Below, one piece after another: positions 49,693 to 58,658 of a DNA stretch of 64,000 nucleotides (position 1 is its first letter; each line of letters begins with the position of its first letter). Source of the DNA: CAVVWJ01 sp965652025 (lineage in GTDB: Bacteria > Gemmatimonadota > Gemmatimonadetes > Gemmatimonadales > GWC2-71-9). The notes below the pieces were generated by a model. The model was not told the origin of the DNA, made no database searches, and saw only the letters and a list, made by a program, of their open reading frames with translations. The stretch covers positions 1 to 64,000 of the forward strand of contig CBFGTM010000014.1 in assembly GCA_965652025.1 (NCBI GenBank), read 5' to 3'. Both the position numbers and the translations under genes were made by a program.

Positions 49693-49720
49693 GTGGTCAC
49701 CGGGTGAGCCCGGTGACCAC
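49693..49720 (-). terminator. Strong 12-base-pair stem-loop between ZU5-like genes
   Basis: GTGGTCACCGGG (49693-49704) and CCCGGTGACCAC (49709-49720) pair perfectly around TGAG, 26 bases past the stop of the middle ZU5-like gene. No T run follows on the minus strand, so it is more likely an attenuator, mRNA stabiliser or protein site than a classic intrinsic terminator. Confidence 0.6.
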
Positions 49721-49745
49721 CTCACGTCGGGTAGAGCTCAGCGAA

Positions 49746-50288
49746 TCAGTACGCCACGGCGTAGCGGGAGAAGTGCTCAATGGGGCTGGTGACACTTTCC
49801 GTCCGAGCCTTGTCGTCTGAGTTCAGCAGCTCCAGTACTTTGAGCCGCTCGTCGGTGTAGACCACCTTCTTGGGCTGCGCTATGCTCTGGCAATTGGCGT
49901 AACTCATCTCCAGCTCAGCCGGCACAGCGAAGGTCAGCCCCTCGGGACTGAAGCGTACCGAGTTTGTTGAGCCGGTGAGCTGCTCAGCGACAATCGTGAC
50001 GTTCTGCGACAGGGCCCCGGCAGGAATAGTCAGAGCATGGCTGCCGACCCTGATCCTGGCGCCCTTGGGCCCCACCTGCGTCGTCGTTTTGGCATAGCGC
50101 TGCTCCGAACAGAGCAGCAGGTTGGCGACGGTGATGGTGTCGATCGAGCCCGGGGGCGTGCGCAGTCCGATGGACTCGCTGGCTGGAACGGCAGCCTCGG
50201 TCGGACCGAGGTCGCCGGGCGTGCAGCTTACCCCGACTATGAGCGCCATCAGAAGGCTGAGCGATGGCCATCTGCGATGCAGTCTCAT
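49746..50288 (-). CDS. ZU5-like lipoprotein 2 (RYAVAY C-terminus)
   Basis: The 180 residues, lipobox GVSC, are a paralogue of the flanking lipoproteins. The ZU5-like domain reads TTQVGPKGARIRVGSHALTIPAGALSQNVTIVAEQLTGSTNSVRFSPEGLTFAVPAELEMSYANC, followed by VVYTDERLKVLELLNSDDKART and IEHFSRYAVAY. GPEGG of the family is GPKGA here. Hairpin-forming DNA lies after the stop. The family has no known function; a surface or periplasmic role linked to the downstream TPR proteins is only inference from gene order. Confidence 0.8.
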   Translation of the reverse strand: MRLHRRWPSLSLLMALIVGVSCTPGDLGPTEAAVPASESIGLRTPPGSIDTITVANLLLCSEQRYAKTTTQVGPKGARIRVGSHALTIPAGALSQNVTIVAEQLTGSTNSVRFSPEGLTFAVPAELEMSYANCQSIAQPKKVVYTDERLKVLELLNSDDKARTESVTSPIEHFSRYAVAY

Positions 50289-50384
50289 GGGAGAGTCCTC
50301 GAGTGGGTTACCTGCCCAGGGGGTACAACCCGAGCCATGATCGGTGGAACCGTCAGCGCCCGGGTCCGGTAGTTCTCATTCACC

Positions 50385-50942
50385 TCAGTAGGCGACGGCG
50401 TAACGAGAGAAGTGATCGATGCCGGCCGTAGCCTGCTTCCGCTGGAACAGGTCCAGCGTCTTCAGGACTTCCAGCACCCGAAGCTTCTCGTCCGTGTACA
50501 CGATCTTCTTCTGCAACAGCACCAGCGCGCAGTTGCCATAGGTCATTGTCAAGACGGCCGGCTTCTCGAACCGAAGCCCCTCGGGGCTGAACCGGATCGA
50601 GTTGGTGTTTCCAGGGATCTGCTCCGCCGTGATGCTGACTGGTGACGACAGAGCGCCGCTGGGGATAAACAGGGTGTGGCTTCCAACCCTGATGAAGCCG
50701 CCCTCTGGGCCGATGGTCTCCGTCGCTTTGTCGTACGGCTGAGCCGAGCAGAGCAGCAGATCGCTGACCGAGCCGAGCGTACCTACGAGCCCATCGGTGA
50801 GATCACCGATCAGCCCGAACTGCGGCGAGCTTTGCTCAGGAGTCGAGGTGACCGGCGCCGTAGTGTCGGTCGAGGTACAGCTCACCCCAACCGAGAGCAG
50901 CAACGCCAAACCGAGTACGGAGAACCTGCGAAGCCGACGCAT
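50385..50942 (-). CDS. ZU5-like lipoprotein 1 (RYAVAY C-terminus)
   Basis: The 185 residues have lipobox GVSC and a longer Ser/Thr-rich spacer. The ZU5-like domain reads TETIGPEGGFIRVGSHTLFIPSGALSSPVSITAEQIPGNTNSIRFSPEGLRFEKPAVLTMTYGNC, with the NCALVLLQKKIVYTDEKLRVLEVLKT block shared with the next two genes, ending IDHFSRYAVAY. It is first in transcription of the three, which run one after another for 1.8 kb. The 375 bases upstream contain no gene, so the promoter is probably there. Confidence 0.8.
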   Translation of the reverse strand: MRRLRRFSVLGLALLLSVGVSCTSTDTTAPVTSTPEQSSPQFGLIGDLTDGLVGTLGSVSDLLLCSAQPYDKATETIGPEGGFIRVGSHTLFIPSGALSSPVSITAEQIPGNTNSIRFSPEGLRFEKPAVLTMTYGNCALVLLQKKIVYTDEKLRVLEVLKTLDLFQRKQATAGIDHFSRYAVAY

Positions 50943-51317
50943 GACGCCACTCCGGATAAGGGTGAGAGTGTGCGACGTTACCGCGACCGAATACGGTCGC
51001 CGAACAGCCGCGCCGCCGTCCTCCGATACCTGGCGGACTTGACAGGCGTGGATCTGTTCGGTACGCGGAACACCAAGTCAGGCACGTGGTTAGCAGGCAA
51101 GGAGCATGCCCCTGACCGGCTGCCGTGTCACACAAATTGACGGCTAAAACCTGCGCGATTCGGAGTTGGTGGAGTGGTCAGATCTTGGTAGGAGTCGGGA
51201 CGGAGCGGCTGTCGCCATTCCCGACGACGTGCAAAGTCTAGCGATGGGATCGTTCGACCCGCAGCGATCGATTTTTCCTGCGATTTGCGGGAGAGCGAGT
51301 GCTGCAGCGCGGTGCAC
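50943..51317. other. Non-coding gap upstream of the lipoprotein array
   Basis: I find no supported gene in these 375 bases on either strand. It separates DUF2784 (which ends at 51318) from the ZU5-like array and presumably holds the array's promoter. TTGACGGCTAAAA at 51136 on the plus strand is the only AT-rich promoter-like patch, but it faces away from the array. Confidence 0.5.
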
Positions 51318-51689
51318 TCAGACCAGTTGCACTGAATCGCGCCGCCGGTAGCGCCGGGCGATCATACAATAGATCAAGAGGTTCACAACGATCACCACAG
51401 CACCCAGCACCAACTGCACCCCGCGGGTGAGCCCCGCCGGATACAATACCGGCAGAATGTAGTGCTCCACGAATCCCCCCTCGTAACCCTCCAGGCCCGC
51501 GCTCGCGCGCAACCGTTTCTCCAGTGGCGTCAGCGGACAGATCCAGCCGACCAGCTCGATCAGTGCACCGTACAGCGCCACCGGCAGATGCACGTACGCC
51601 ACCTTCGGCCACCGCAGCGCGAGCAGCCCGCCGAAAACCACGAAGATGACGAAGGCGAAGTGAAGGAGGACTACGAGGTCAGCGAGCAT
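51318..51689 (-). CDS. DUF2784-family membrane protein
   Basis: The 123 residues have four membrane helices (about 2-24, 27-50, 70-90, 92-112), with the DUF2784 pattern LVVLLHFAFVIFVVFGGLLALRWP, ALYGALIELVGWICPLTPLE and GYEGGFVEHYILPVLYPAGLTRG. The family is small, inner-membrane and of unknown function. The gene follows the EF-G paralogue on the same strand, separated by a sequence with a large inverted repeat. Confidence 0.88.
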   Translation of the reverse strand: MLADLVVLLHFAFVIFVVFGGLLALRWPKVAYVHLPVALYGALIELVGWICPLTPLEKRLRASAGLEGYEGGFVEHYILPVLYPAGLTRGVQLVLGAVVIVVNLLIYCMIARRYRRRDSVQLV

Positions 51690-51711
51690 TCGTCAGCGGG
51701 GATGCGGGGAA

Positions 51712-51780
51712 GTAGGAAGCGGGGAAGCAGGAGAGCGCAGTCGGTACGCGTCCCCGCTTCCCCTCCTCCCGGCTTCCTAC
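51712..51780 (-). repeat. Inverted repeat after the EF-G-like gene
   Basis: GTAGGAAGC (51712-51720) and GCTTCCTAC (51772-51780) pair perfectly, and the purine-rich and pyrimidine-rich stretches between continue the pairing imperfectly. The right arm contains the stop codon (51777-51779). It could terminate or process the EF-G-like transcript. Confidence 0.4.
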
Positions 51781-53825
51781 GCTGTAACCAGCTCCCGCTC
51801 CTTTTGATTCTCCGCCGCAACCCTTGCCGACACCTCCGGCGGCGCTTCGGCGTAGCCGCGGAACTTCTGCCGGTGAGTGCCCCGGCCGTGGGTGATCGAG
51901 TGCAGCGTGGTGGAGTACTTGTACAGCTCCGCTTCGGGCACGATTGCCCGCACCTTGGTGAGCCGACCGTCGTTCTCGGTACCGAGAATCTGCCCCCGGC
52001 GCGAGCTGAGATCACCCATTACGTCGCCTAAGGCATCGTCCGGTGTCCACACCTCCACGTCCAGCAACGGCTCCAGCAGCACCGGCCGGGCCTTCGGAGT
52101 CACGTTCCGGAAAGCCAGAATGCCGGCCATCTTGAACGACATTTCGTTGGAGTCCACGTCGTGGTATGACCCGTCGAAACACTCCACCTTGAAATCGACA
52201 ACCGGATAGCCGGCTACGATCCCCCGGACCGCCGCTTCCTGAACGCCGCGGTCCACCGCCGGGATGTACTTGCCCGGAATCACGCCCCCGACGATCGAGT
52301 CCTCGAACTCGTATCCGGACCCCCGGGGAAGCGGTGACACCCGGATCCAGCAGTCGCCGTACTGGCCTCGTCCTCCGGACTGTTTCTTGTGCTTCCCCTG
52401 GCCCTCGGCCCGGCCCTTGATCGTTTCCCGATAGGCCACTCGCGGCCGCGCCAGCTCGGCGTGCACCCCGAACTTCCGCTCCAGCCGGTGGAGTATGGTG
52501 TCGAAGTGCCGCTCGCCCATGCCGTGGATCAGGGTCTGTCCCAGCTCCGAACTGTACTCGAAGTGGAAGGTGGGGTCCTCCTCGTGCAGCTTGTGGAGGC
52601 CGGCGGCGAGCTTATCCTCCTCGCCCCGCTGCTTCACTACCACCGCCGACGTCGCCACCGAGTCGGGGAACGGGATCGGCGGCAGATGGACGGGCTCCTC
52701 CCGCCAGCAGAAGGTGTCGCCGGTATGCGTGTCCTTGAGTTTGGCCACCGATCCGATGTCGCCGGCCATGAGCCGCTCGATCTCGAACCGCTCCTTGCCC
52801 TGCTGGGCCGACAGGTGGTTGAGCTTTTCGACGGTCTCGTGCTCCGCGTTGAAGACCTCGCCCCCGTTTCTGATCTCTCCGGTGTAGAGCCGGAACAGGG
52901 TGACATCGCCGACGTGCGACTCCGACAGAGTCTTGAACACCCGGCCGACCAACGGGGCATCCGCCGGCGGCTTCACCTCGGCGGGGGAGGGGAACAACTC
53001 CACCATCTTCTTGAGTAGGGTCCGGGTTCCATAGGTGAGCTCACCGCTGCCGCAGAACAGTGGTACCACGGCCCCGTCAATGACTGCCTTCTTTACCGCC
53101 TTGATGAACTGCTCCCGAGGAATCTCCTCGCCGCCCAGGTAGCGCTCAATCAGCTCGTCGTCGGTAGAGGCAACCGCCTCGGTCAGCTGCTCGGTGTACT
53201 GCTGGAAGAGCGCCTGATACTCGTCGGGGATCGGCACCACCTCGTACTCCCCGGTCTTGGTGCCCTTCTTGTAGAAGTGGCAGTGGCCGGAGAAGAGGTT
53301 GATGATCCCGTGGAAATCGTGCCCGTCGCCGATCGGGATTTCGACCGGAACGACCTTGGGCGTCAGATGGGCCTTCACATCGTTGAAGACCCGCTCGAAG
53401 TCGGCGTGCTCCTTATCCATCAGGGAGACGAACAGGACTCGGGGCAGGTGCAGCTGGTCGCAGACTTCCCAGACCTTTTCCGTGCCCACCTCCACCCCAC
53501 CCGTTCCGCTCAGGACGACGACGGCGGCATCGGCCGCGTGCAGGCCGGTGACGACCTCGCCGAAGAAGTCGAGGTATCCAGGGGTGTCGATGAGATTGAT
53601 CTTGGTGTCGAGCCATTCGGCGTAGCCGAGGCCCAGGTTGATAGAGTGCTTGCGTTCGATTTCGTCGGGAGAGTAATCGGTGAGCGTGGTGCCGTCTTTG
53701 ATCGAGCCGTGGCGCCGGCTGGCGCCGCTTACGAAGGCCAGGGCGTCAACCAGGGATGTCTTCCCGCTGGCCCCGTGCCCGACAAACGCCACGTTTCTTA
53801 TGGCGTTGGAGCCATAGACCTTCAT
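51777..53825 (-). CDS. Elongation factor G-like GTPase
   Basis: The ATG at 53825 follows AGGAGGTGG; a GTG three codons earlier is possible. The 682 residues have P-loop GHGASGKTS (16-24), the switch region SINLGLGYAEW and DTPGYLDF (G3), then the EF-G domains II-V, including GSGYEFEDSIVGGVIPGKYIPAVDRGVQEAAVRGIVAGYPVVDFKV. G4 is degenerate (SLMDKEHAD, where NKxD is usual). It resembles the non-canonical EF-G2 group rather than the main FusA. Two TTGACA boxes lie on the minus strand about 65 bases upstream. Main translocation probably belongs to another gene elsewhere. Confidence 0.88.
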   Translation of the reverse strand: MKVYGSNAIRNVAFVGHGASGKTSLVDALAFVSGASRRHGSIKDGTTLTDYSPDEIERKHSINLGLGYAEWLDTKINLIDTPGYLDFFGEVVTGLHAADAAVVVLSGTGGVEVGTEKVWEVCDQLHLPRVLFVSLMDKEHADFERVFNDVKAHLTPKVVPVEIPIGDGHDFHGIINLFSGHCHFYKKGTKTGEYEVVPIPDEYQALFQQYTEQLTEAVASTDDELIERYLGGEEIPREQFIKAVKKAVIDGAVVPLFCGSGELTYGTRTLLKKMVELFPSPAEVKPPADAPLVGRVFKTLSESHVGDVTLFRLYTGEIRNGGEVFNAEHETVEKLNHLSAQQGKERFEIERLMAGDIGSVAKLKDTHTGDTFCWREEPVHLPPIPFPDSVATSAVVVKQRGEEDKLAAGLHKLHEEDPTFHFEYSSELGQTLIHGMGERHFDTILHRLERKFGVHAELARPRVAYRETIKGRAEGQGKHKKQSGGRGQYGDCWIRVSPLPRGSGYEFEDSIVGGVIPGKYIPAVDRGVQEAAVRGIVAGYPVVDFKVECFDGSYHDVDSNEMSFKMAGILAFRNVTPKARPVLLEPLLDVEVWTPDDALGDVMGDLSSRRGQILGTENDGRLTKVRAIVPEAELYKYSTTLHSITHGRGTHRQKFRGYAEAPPEVSARVAAENQKERELVTA

Positions 53826-53898
53826 GGCCTCCACCTCCTCGGAATGGTTGAATTTCCAAGGTGGCGGCGTTCAAGGCGCTTGTCAAATTGTCAAACAA

Positions 53899-54342
53899 TC
53901 ATCGACCCCGCTCGAGCCGGGTCAGCGCCGCCGCGGTGCAGCCGGCGAGCAGGGCGAAGAAGAGCGCTCCGCCGATGCCTCCGACCAGCAGACCCGGGAC
54001 CAGTCCCGAAGCAGCCCCGCAAACCACCGGCGGCAGCAGCCAGCCCTTGGGACCGCGGGTGTCCTGCTCGTACTGCAGCCGCCACTCTTCAGTCCCCATC
54101 AGGAGCCCGGCGTAGAGGACCCCGATGCCGAGCCCCCCGGCGGCGGCCCCCAGGCCGAGGGCCGGAACCCAAAACGCGTAGAAGGAGAGATCGTCGGCCC
54201 GGGCTCCGGACTCCAGCATCATCTTTAAAAGCATCAATGGGACGCCAAGCACCACGCCGGCGACTCCCCAGGCTACCGTCCACTGCACCGCCGACCGCAT
54301 CAGCCGCTGCGCCGGAGTGACCCGATTTTTCACCGTCCTCAT
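53899..54342 (-). CDS. Small membrane protein, function unknown
   Basis: The 147 residues have four membrane segments: about 20-42, 55-82, 95-115, 118-140 (VAWGVAGVVLGVPLMLLKMML, YAFWVPALGLGAAAGGLGIGVLYAGLLMG, WLLPPVVCGAASGLVPGLLVGGIGGALFFALLAGC). No charged catalytic residues are visible inside the membrane. It has no recognised family and lies 74 bases upstream of the EF-G-like start on the same strand. It could be co-transcribed with it. Confidence 0.75.
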   Translation of the reverse strand: MRTVKNRVTPAQRLMRSAVQWTVAWGVAGVVLGVPLMLLKMMLESGARADDLSFYAFWVPALGLGAAAGGLGIGVLYAGLLMGTEEWRLQYEQDTRGPKGWLLPPVVCGAASGLVPGLLVGGIGGALFFALLAGCTAAALTRLERGR

Positions 54343-54428
54343 CCTTACCCACCGTTTGGTTGAAGTGAACCCACTACAGCTCGGCGGTGGAAGGATCGGC
54401 CGGAGTACGAAAAATCTTCAGTAGTGGA

Positions 54429-55637
54429 CTACTTCAACCAGTTCACAAACAAGGTGATGATGATCGCGTTGGTAAAGTCGATGAAGAACGCACCCACCAG
54501 CGGCACCACCAGAAAGGCCCTCGGTGCCGGCCCGAACCGCGCCACCAGCGCTCGCATGTTGGCCACCGCATTGGCCGTGGTCCCCAACACGAACCCCACG
54601 AACCCACTCGCCATCACCGCGGAGTCGTAATCCCGGCCCATGAGCCGGAACGACGCGGTCACAGCGAACAGGAGAACGATAAACACCTGGACGATCAGGA
54701 TTACGGTGAGCGGCAGCGCCAGATGGGCCAGCTCCCACAACTTGAGGTTCATCAGCGCTACGACGAGGAAGATGTTGAGCGCCAGATTCCCCACGAACTC
54801 CATCGCCCGCTGGTCGATCCGAAACCATCCAGTCCGGTCGTCCAGGTTCCGCAGGCCCGACGCCACCAGCATGGCGCCGATGTAGGCCGGCAGGGTCACC
54901 CCGAGTGATTCGATGTAACCGCTCACGATGCTCCCCAGCCCCATCGCTAGCGCGAGCACCACGAGATTCCGGATCAGCCCCGAGTCCTCCTGCTCCACTT
55001 CCACCACCAGCGTCTCCGCCCCGCTCTCGAGCTCCGCACTCAGCTCGGCGGTCGACCGGGTGGCCGATCTCAGCCCGTATCGCCGGATCAGCCAGGTCCC
55101 AGCCGGGCCGCCCACCAGCCCACCGCACACGATCCCGGCGGTCGCCGAGGTGAGCGCCAGCGGACCGGCCCCACGGAGCCCGGCCTGCTCGAAGATCGGC
55201 GCGAATGCCATTCCGGTTGCAGGACCGCCGACCAGCGTCACCGATCCCGCCATCACCCCGAGCAGCGGGTTCTGATCGAATCCGGTGGCGATCCCCATTC
55301 CCACGAGGTTCTGCACCAGGCAAAACACCGTGGCGAAAAGGAGGAAGATCAGCACCTGGATGCCACCGGCGCGGAGCAGGGCCAGGCTCGCCCCCATTCC
55401 TATGGAAGTGAAGAAGGCGACGCTGAGGGTGGACTGCAGCGCAGTATTCAGCTCCAGCGTCACGCCTAGTTGGCGGAGGACCAGCACCAGCAGGGTAAAA
55501 AGCAGCCCACCCACTACGGCAGACGGGATGTTGAGCCGGTCGAGCACGGCCATCCGCCGGCGCAGCTGAATTCCGGCGAAGTAGACCAATGCCGCCAGGG
55601 CGAGCGTTTGTAGCAGATCGAGCTGGAGATCGGTCAA
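54429..55637 (-). CDS. gltS: Sodium/glutamate symporter GltS
   Basis: The 402 residues form a GltS-type carrier: about ten membrane helices in two inverted halves, with GxxSLVGGPATGMAFAP (re-entrant loop: SVTLVGGPATGMAFAPIF) in the first half and GFVGFVLGTTANAVANM in the second, the paired glycine loops that bind sodium and glutamate. FTNAIIITLFVNWLK closes the protein. It imports L-glutamate with Na+. The start overlaps the stop of the upstream PH-like membrane gene by four bases. Confidence 0.92.
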   Translation of the reverse strand: MTDLQLDLLQTLALAALVYFAGIQLRRRMAVLDRLNIPSAVVGGLLFTLLVLVLRQLGVTLELNTALQSTLSVAFFTSIGMGASLALLRAGGIQVLIFLLFATVFCLVQNLVGMGIATGFDQNPLLGVMAGSVTLVGGPATGMAFAPIFEQAGLRGAGPLALTSATAGIVCGGLVGGPAGTWLIRRYGLRSATRSTAELSAELESGAETLVVEVEQEDSGLIRNLVVLALAMGLGSIVSGYIESLGVTLPAYIGAMLVASGLRNLDDRTGWFRIDQRAMEFVGNLALNIFLVVALMNLKLWELAHLALPLTVILIVQVFIVLLFAVTASFRLMGRDYDSAVMASGFVGFVLGTTANAVANMRALVARFGPAPRAFLVVPLVGAFFIDFTNAIIITLFVNWLK

Positions 55638-56119
55638 AGTGGGGAATCCTCGTGGGCCAGGCGGCAGGCCTGCGAGACGGCGCCCAGGTCCCGGCGCACC
55701 TCGGCCTCCTCATGACTCCAGAGCTGCGACAGCAGCAGGACCCCACCGTCGCGCAGCCGAACCCGGGGTCGCCAAACCGGATCGCCGTCGCTGTCGGCGC
55801 CCCGCTCCAGCTCGACTCGCTCCAGCTGGTCAAAGGTGTGCTGCCGAACTCGCCAGCCTGTGATCCCGACCCGCACCAGAAGGAAACTCCGCCGGGAGAG
55901 ATCCAGCGTTACCTGGGACCGAGGATTCCGGGCCAGCCACCAGAGGGCGCCGGCACTGACCGCGACCCCTATCACCATGCTCGTTGCTCGTTCCCAGGGC
56001 TCCAGCCGGGCGGAATCGCTCGCGAGCCCGAGCGGGAAGGCGAGACCCAGAAGGCCGCCGGCCAGCAGGAAGACTCCCAATGCCCAGTAGGGACCAACCC
56101 GATCAGTGAGGCGAATCAC
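55634..56119 (-). CDS. Small membrane protein with PH-like domain
   Basis: The 161 residues begin with two membrane helices (WALGVFLLAGGLLGLAFPLGLA and ATSMVIGVAVSAGALWWLA, up to about residue 65). A cytoplasmic beta domain follows (QVTLDLSRRSFLLVRVGITGWRVRQHTFDQLERVELERG, VRLRDGGVLLLSQLWSHEEAEV), as in bacterial PH-domain membrane proteins of unknown role. It sits between the Kef-type antiporter and gltS and overlaps gltS by four bases. Confidence 0.72.
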   Translation of the reverse strand: MIRLTDRVGPYWALGVFLLAGGLLGLAFPLGLASDSARLEPWERATSMVIGVAVSAGALWWLARNPRSQVTLDLSRRSFLLVRVGITGWRVRQHTFDQLERVELERGADSDGDPVWRPRVRLRDGGVLLLSQLWSHEEAEVRRDLGAVSQACRLAHEDSPL

Positions 56120-56182
56120 GCCGCCATCCCGGATGATGCGCAGGATTCGCTCCCCTTTTGGGATCCAAGTTCCGCCGAGCTA

Positions 56183-57880
56183 TTACGCCCGGGCAGCAAA
56201 GCGCGCCAGCACGCTCCGGGTCATCGCCAGGGCCAGCTCGTGCTCTCCCATGAACACGTCGCCCACATTCTCCTGCCGAAGCAGGTCCGCTTCTTCATCG
56301 CTGTGGGTCCGAAGCAGGATTTCGATGCGGGGGTTCAACGTCCGGGCGATATCGATGATCCTCCTGAGCTTCACCATGTCGGGCGTCGCCACCACCAGGA
56401 GACTGGCGCGGACGATGTGCGCCTGCACCAGCACTTCCGCCTCGCTGGCATCGCCCAGTACCGCGTGGGCCCGGTTGCGGCGGAGCTCCTCCACCGCTTC
56501 CCGGTTGATCTCCACCACCACGAACCGGATTCCCTGCTGACTCATCGCCTCCGCGATCCGGGTGCCCACCCGTCCGTAGCCCACCAGAACCACGTGGCCG
56601 GTCAGAGTCTCCACATCCACCGACGCCGGCAGCTCGGCCAATGGGTCGTCTCGCCGCTCCAGCTTCCGCGCCAGCTCGGAGCGCGACCGGGCCCAGCGCT
56701 GCACCGGCTCGATCGCCGCGAAGAAGAGCGGATTGAGTGTGATCGAGATCAGGGCGCCCGCGAGGATCAGGCTCTGGCCCTCTTGGGGCAGCAGCCCCAG
56801 AGTTACCCCCAAGCCCGCCAGAATGAAGGAGAATTCCCCGATTTGCGCCAGGCTCGCCCCTACGGTGAGGGCGGTGTTGAGCGGATAGCGAAGCGCCAGG
56901 ACCAGAGCGACGGCTGCGGCGGTCTTTCCCACCATGATGACGGCGACCACCGCCAGCACCTTGAGCGGCTCGCGCAGCACGATCTGGGGTTCGAACAGCA
57001 TGCCGACCGAGACGAAGAACAGCACGGCAAATGCATCGCGCAACGGCAGCGACTCTTCCGCCGCCCGGTGGCTGAGGGCCGACTCCCGCAGCATCATCCC
57101 GGCGAAGAAGGCACCCAGGGCAAAGGACACGCTGAACAGCTCTGATGCGACATAGGCGATGCCGACCGCGGCACTGATGATGGCCAGGGTGAAAAGTTCC
57201 CGCGAGCCGGTTCGCGCCACCGCCCAGAGTAGCCGGGGGAGTAGCCGCCTGGCCACGATCAGCATCAGCGCGAGGAATGCCGCCACCTTCGCCAGGGTCA
57301 CGGCCAGAGCGAGAGCCAGGTTCTCCTGCCCCCCAGCCGGCTCGGCCCTCCCACCGAGCATCGGCGAGAGAGCCGGGAGCAGCACCAGCACCAGCACCAC
57401 TACCAGGTCTTCCACCACTAGCCAGCCCACCGCGATACGCCCGTTGAGCGACTGCAGCTGGTGCCTCGTTTCCAGGGCCTGGAGCAGCACGACCGTGCTT
57501 GCAACCGAGAGGGAGAGGCCGAACACGAGCGCTGCGCCGAGACTCCATCCCCAAAGCATCGCAATGGCGGCACCGGCCAGGGTGGCGCTGAGGATCTGGA
57601 CGATTGCGCCGGGGACGGCGATCCGGCGAACCGACATCAGATCGTCGATCGAGAAGTGCAGTCCTACACCGAACATCATGAGCATCACCCCGATCTCCGC
57701 CAACTGTCCGGTGAGATGGACGTCGGCTACGAAGCCCGGCGTCGCCGGACCGGCGATGATGCCGGCCACCAAGTAGCCCACCAGCGGCGGGACCCCGACC
57801 TTGGTGGCCAGGAATCCCATCACCAGCGCGAGGCCCAGCCCCGCGGCTATGGTGGTGATCAGGGTGATGTCATGAGGCAC
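56183..57880 (-). CDS. Kef/CPA2-type cation:proton antiporter with TrkA-N domain
   Basis: The 565 residues have twelve to thirteen membrane helices (1-385) of the CPA2 family, with VLMMFGVGLHFSIDDLMSVR and GLSLSVASTVVLLQALE containing the charged ion-pathway residues. A cytosolic TrkA-N/RCK domain (about 410-530) has GHVVLVGYGRVGTRIAE, a nucleotide-binding GxGxxG. It exchanges K+ or Na+ for protons and is gated by nucleotide, as in KefB/KefC or YbaL. No TrkA-C is present. It is probably the first gene of the 57.9-54.4 kb run. Confidence 0.93.
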   Translation of the reverse strand: MPHDITLITTIAAGLGLALVMGFLATKVGVPPLVGYLVAGIIAGPATPGFVADVHLTGQLAEIGVMLMMFGVGLHFSIDDLMSVRRIAVPGAIVQILSATLAGAAIAMLWGWSLGAALVFGLSLSVASTVVLLQALETRHQLQSLNGRIAVGWLVVEDLVVVLVLVLLPALSPMLGGRAEPAGGQENLALALAVTLAKVAAFLALMLIVARRLLPRLLWAVARTGSRELFTLAIISAAVGIAYVASELFSVSFALGAFFAGMMLRESALSHRAAEESLPLRDAFAVLFFVSVGMLFEPQIVLREPLKVLAVVAVIMVGKTAAAVALVLALRYPLNTALTVGASLAQIGEFSFILAGLGVTLGLLPQEGQSLILAGALISITLNPLFFAAIEPVQRWARSRSELARKLERRDDPLAELPASVDVETLTGHVVLVGYGRVGTRIAEAMSQQGIRFVVVEINREAVEELRRNRAHAVLGDASEAEVLVQAHIVRASLLVVATPDMVKLRRIIDIARTLNPRIEILLRTHSDEEADLLRQENVGDVFMGEHELALAMTRSVLARFAARA

Positions 57881-58658
57881 ACGTACCCCCTAGCTGGTAC
57901 TATCGCCTTGCCGGCTCGCCCCGCCGGCGGTCACGGTCAGCACAAACACGGCGTGAGTAATGGTGCCTGGACGTCTCCGGAACAGGAGAGCACCCGGGCT
58001 CGATCGTCAGCCCGTCTGGCCGGTGCGCCATGCGCACGGTCAGCCGTGAATCGGAGTGGGAGGACCGGTGGGAAAGAGCGGGAAGGGCCGGGCGGAACCG
58101 CCCCAGGGCGACCAGCCTTGCGGCCGATTCAGCTGGACGATCGGGGGCAGCGCGATTCCATCTCGCTGGTCGGTCAGAGCCGGAAGCCCTGACTGGCCGT
58201 AACGGTCGAGCGGGCCGCGCGGATGGAGCACCCGCTGCCAGCGCAGCGCCGGGAGCGACGAGGCGGCAACTGGGGCTTCCAGCTCCTGGACCGAGGTCCA
58301 GCCCGACAGCGCGCCAGCCGGCTCGGGCAGACTGCGGCCCAGCAGGGAAACGAGGAGAGGAATCCAGAAGAGAGTTAACGGTCGGAGCATGTCCGCCATT
58401 CTACGCGGCCGGACGCGGGATTGGTACCCCGAACTCGCTGGCGTCTGTACCGAAACAATACAGGTCGTATTGCGGCACTACAACATCTCGGGCCTGCGGG
58501 AAGGAGCCCTGAACGCTAGGGCTCACAACCTCGTAGGACTTAACTCCACAACTTCATCGAGTGGCGCACGGTCTGCAACGCGCACCTGGAGGACTGGAGT
58601 GTCGTGTCGGAGCGGCCGCTCACCTGATTGTCGGTATCCCCTGCTGGAGTTCTCCTGC
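57881..58658. other. Sparse stretch between the antiporter and the lipoprotein, with one candidate gene
   Basis: Apart from the weak minus-strand candidate at 58040-58399 this 778-base stretch has no supported gene. The plus strand around 58500-58650 is rich in unrelated words. The antiporter promoter is presumably near 57900. Confidence 0.4.
58040..58399 (-). CDS. Candidate exported protein
   Basis: This is a possible 119-residue protein. A Met-Leu start (second ATG at 58390) gives a hydrophobic leader, MLRPLTLFWIPLLVSLLGRSL, and a Pro/Gly-rich remainder (VLHPRGPLDRYGQSGLPALTD, WSPWGGSARPFPLFPTGPPTP) without clear secondary structure. The leader supports export. Composition of the remainder is not typical of a folded domain, and there is no similar sequence in the window. 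It remains uncertain. Confidence 0.45.
   Translation of the reverse strand: MADMLRPLTLFWIPLLVSLLGRSLPEPAGALSGWTSVQELEAPVAASSLPALRWQRVLHPRGPLDRYGQSGLPALTDQRDGIALPPIVQLNRPQGWSPWGGSARPFPLFPTGPPTPIHG

Noticed and set aside
53277..54320. Plus-strand reading across the EF-G-like start
   Set aside because: It is antisense of the EF-G-like gene and of a membrane protein with clean helices.
55589..57145. 518-codon plus-strand reading opposite the antiporter and its neighbours
   Set aside because: It crosses three minus-strand genes with clear membrane helices and has no domain.
58441..58600. Possible small RNA or tRNA-like sequence
   Set aside because: No cloverleaf, conserved TTC loop or terminator could be drawn.
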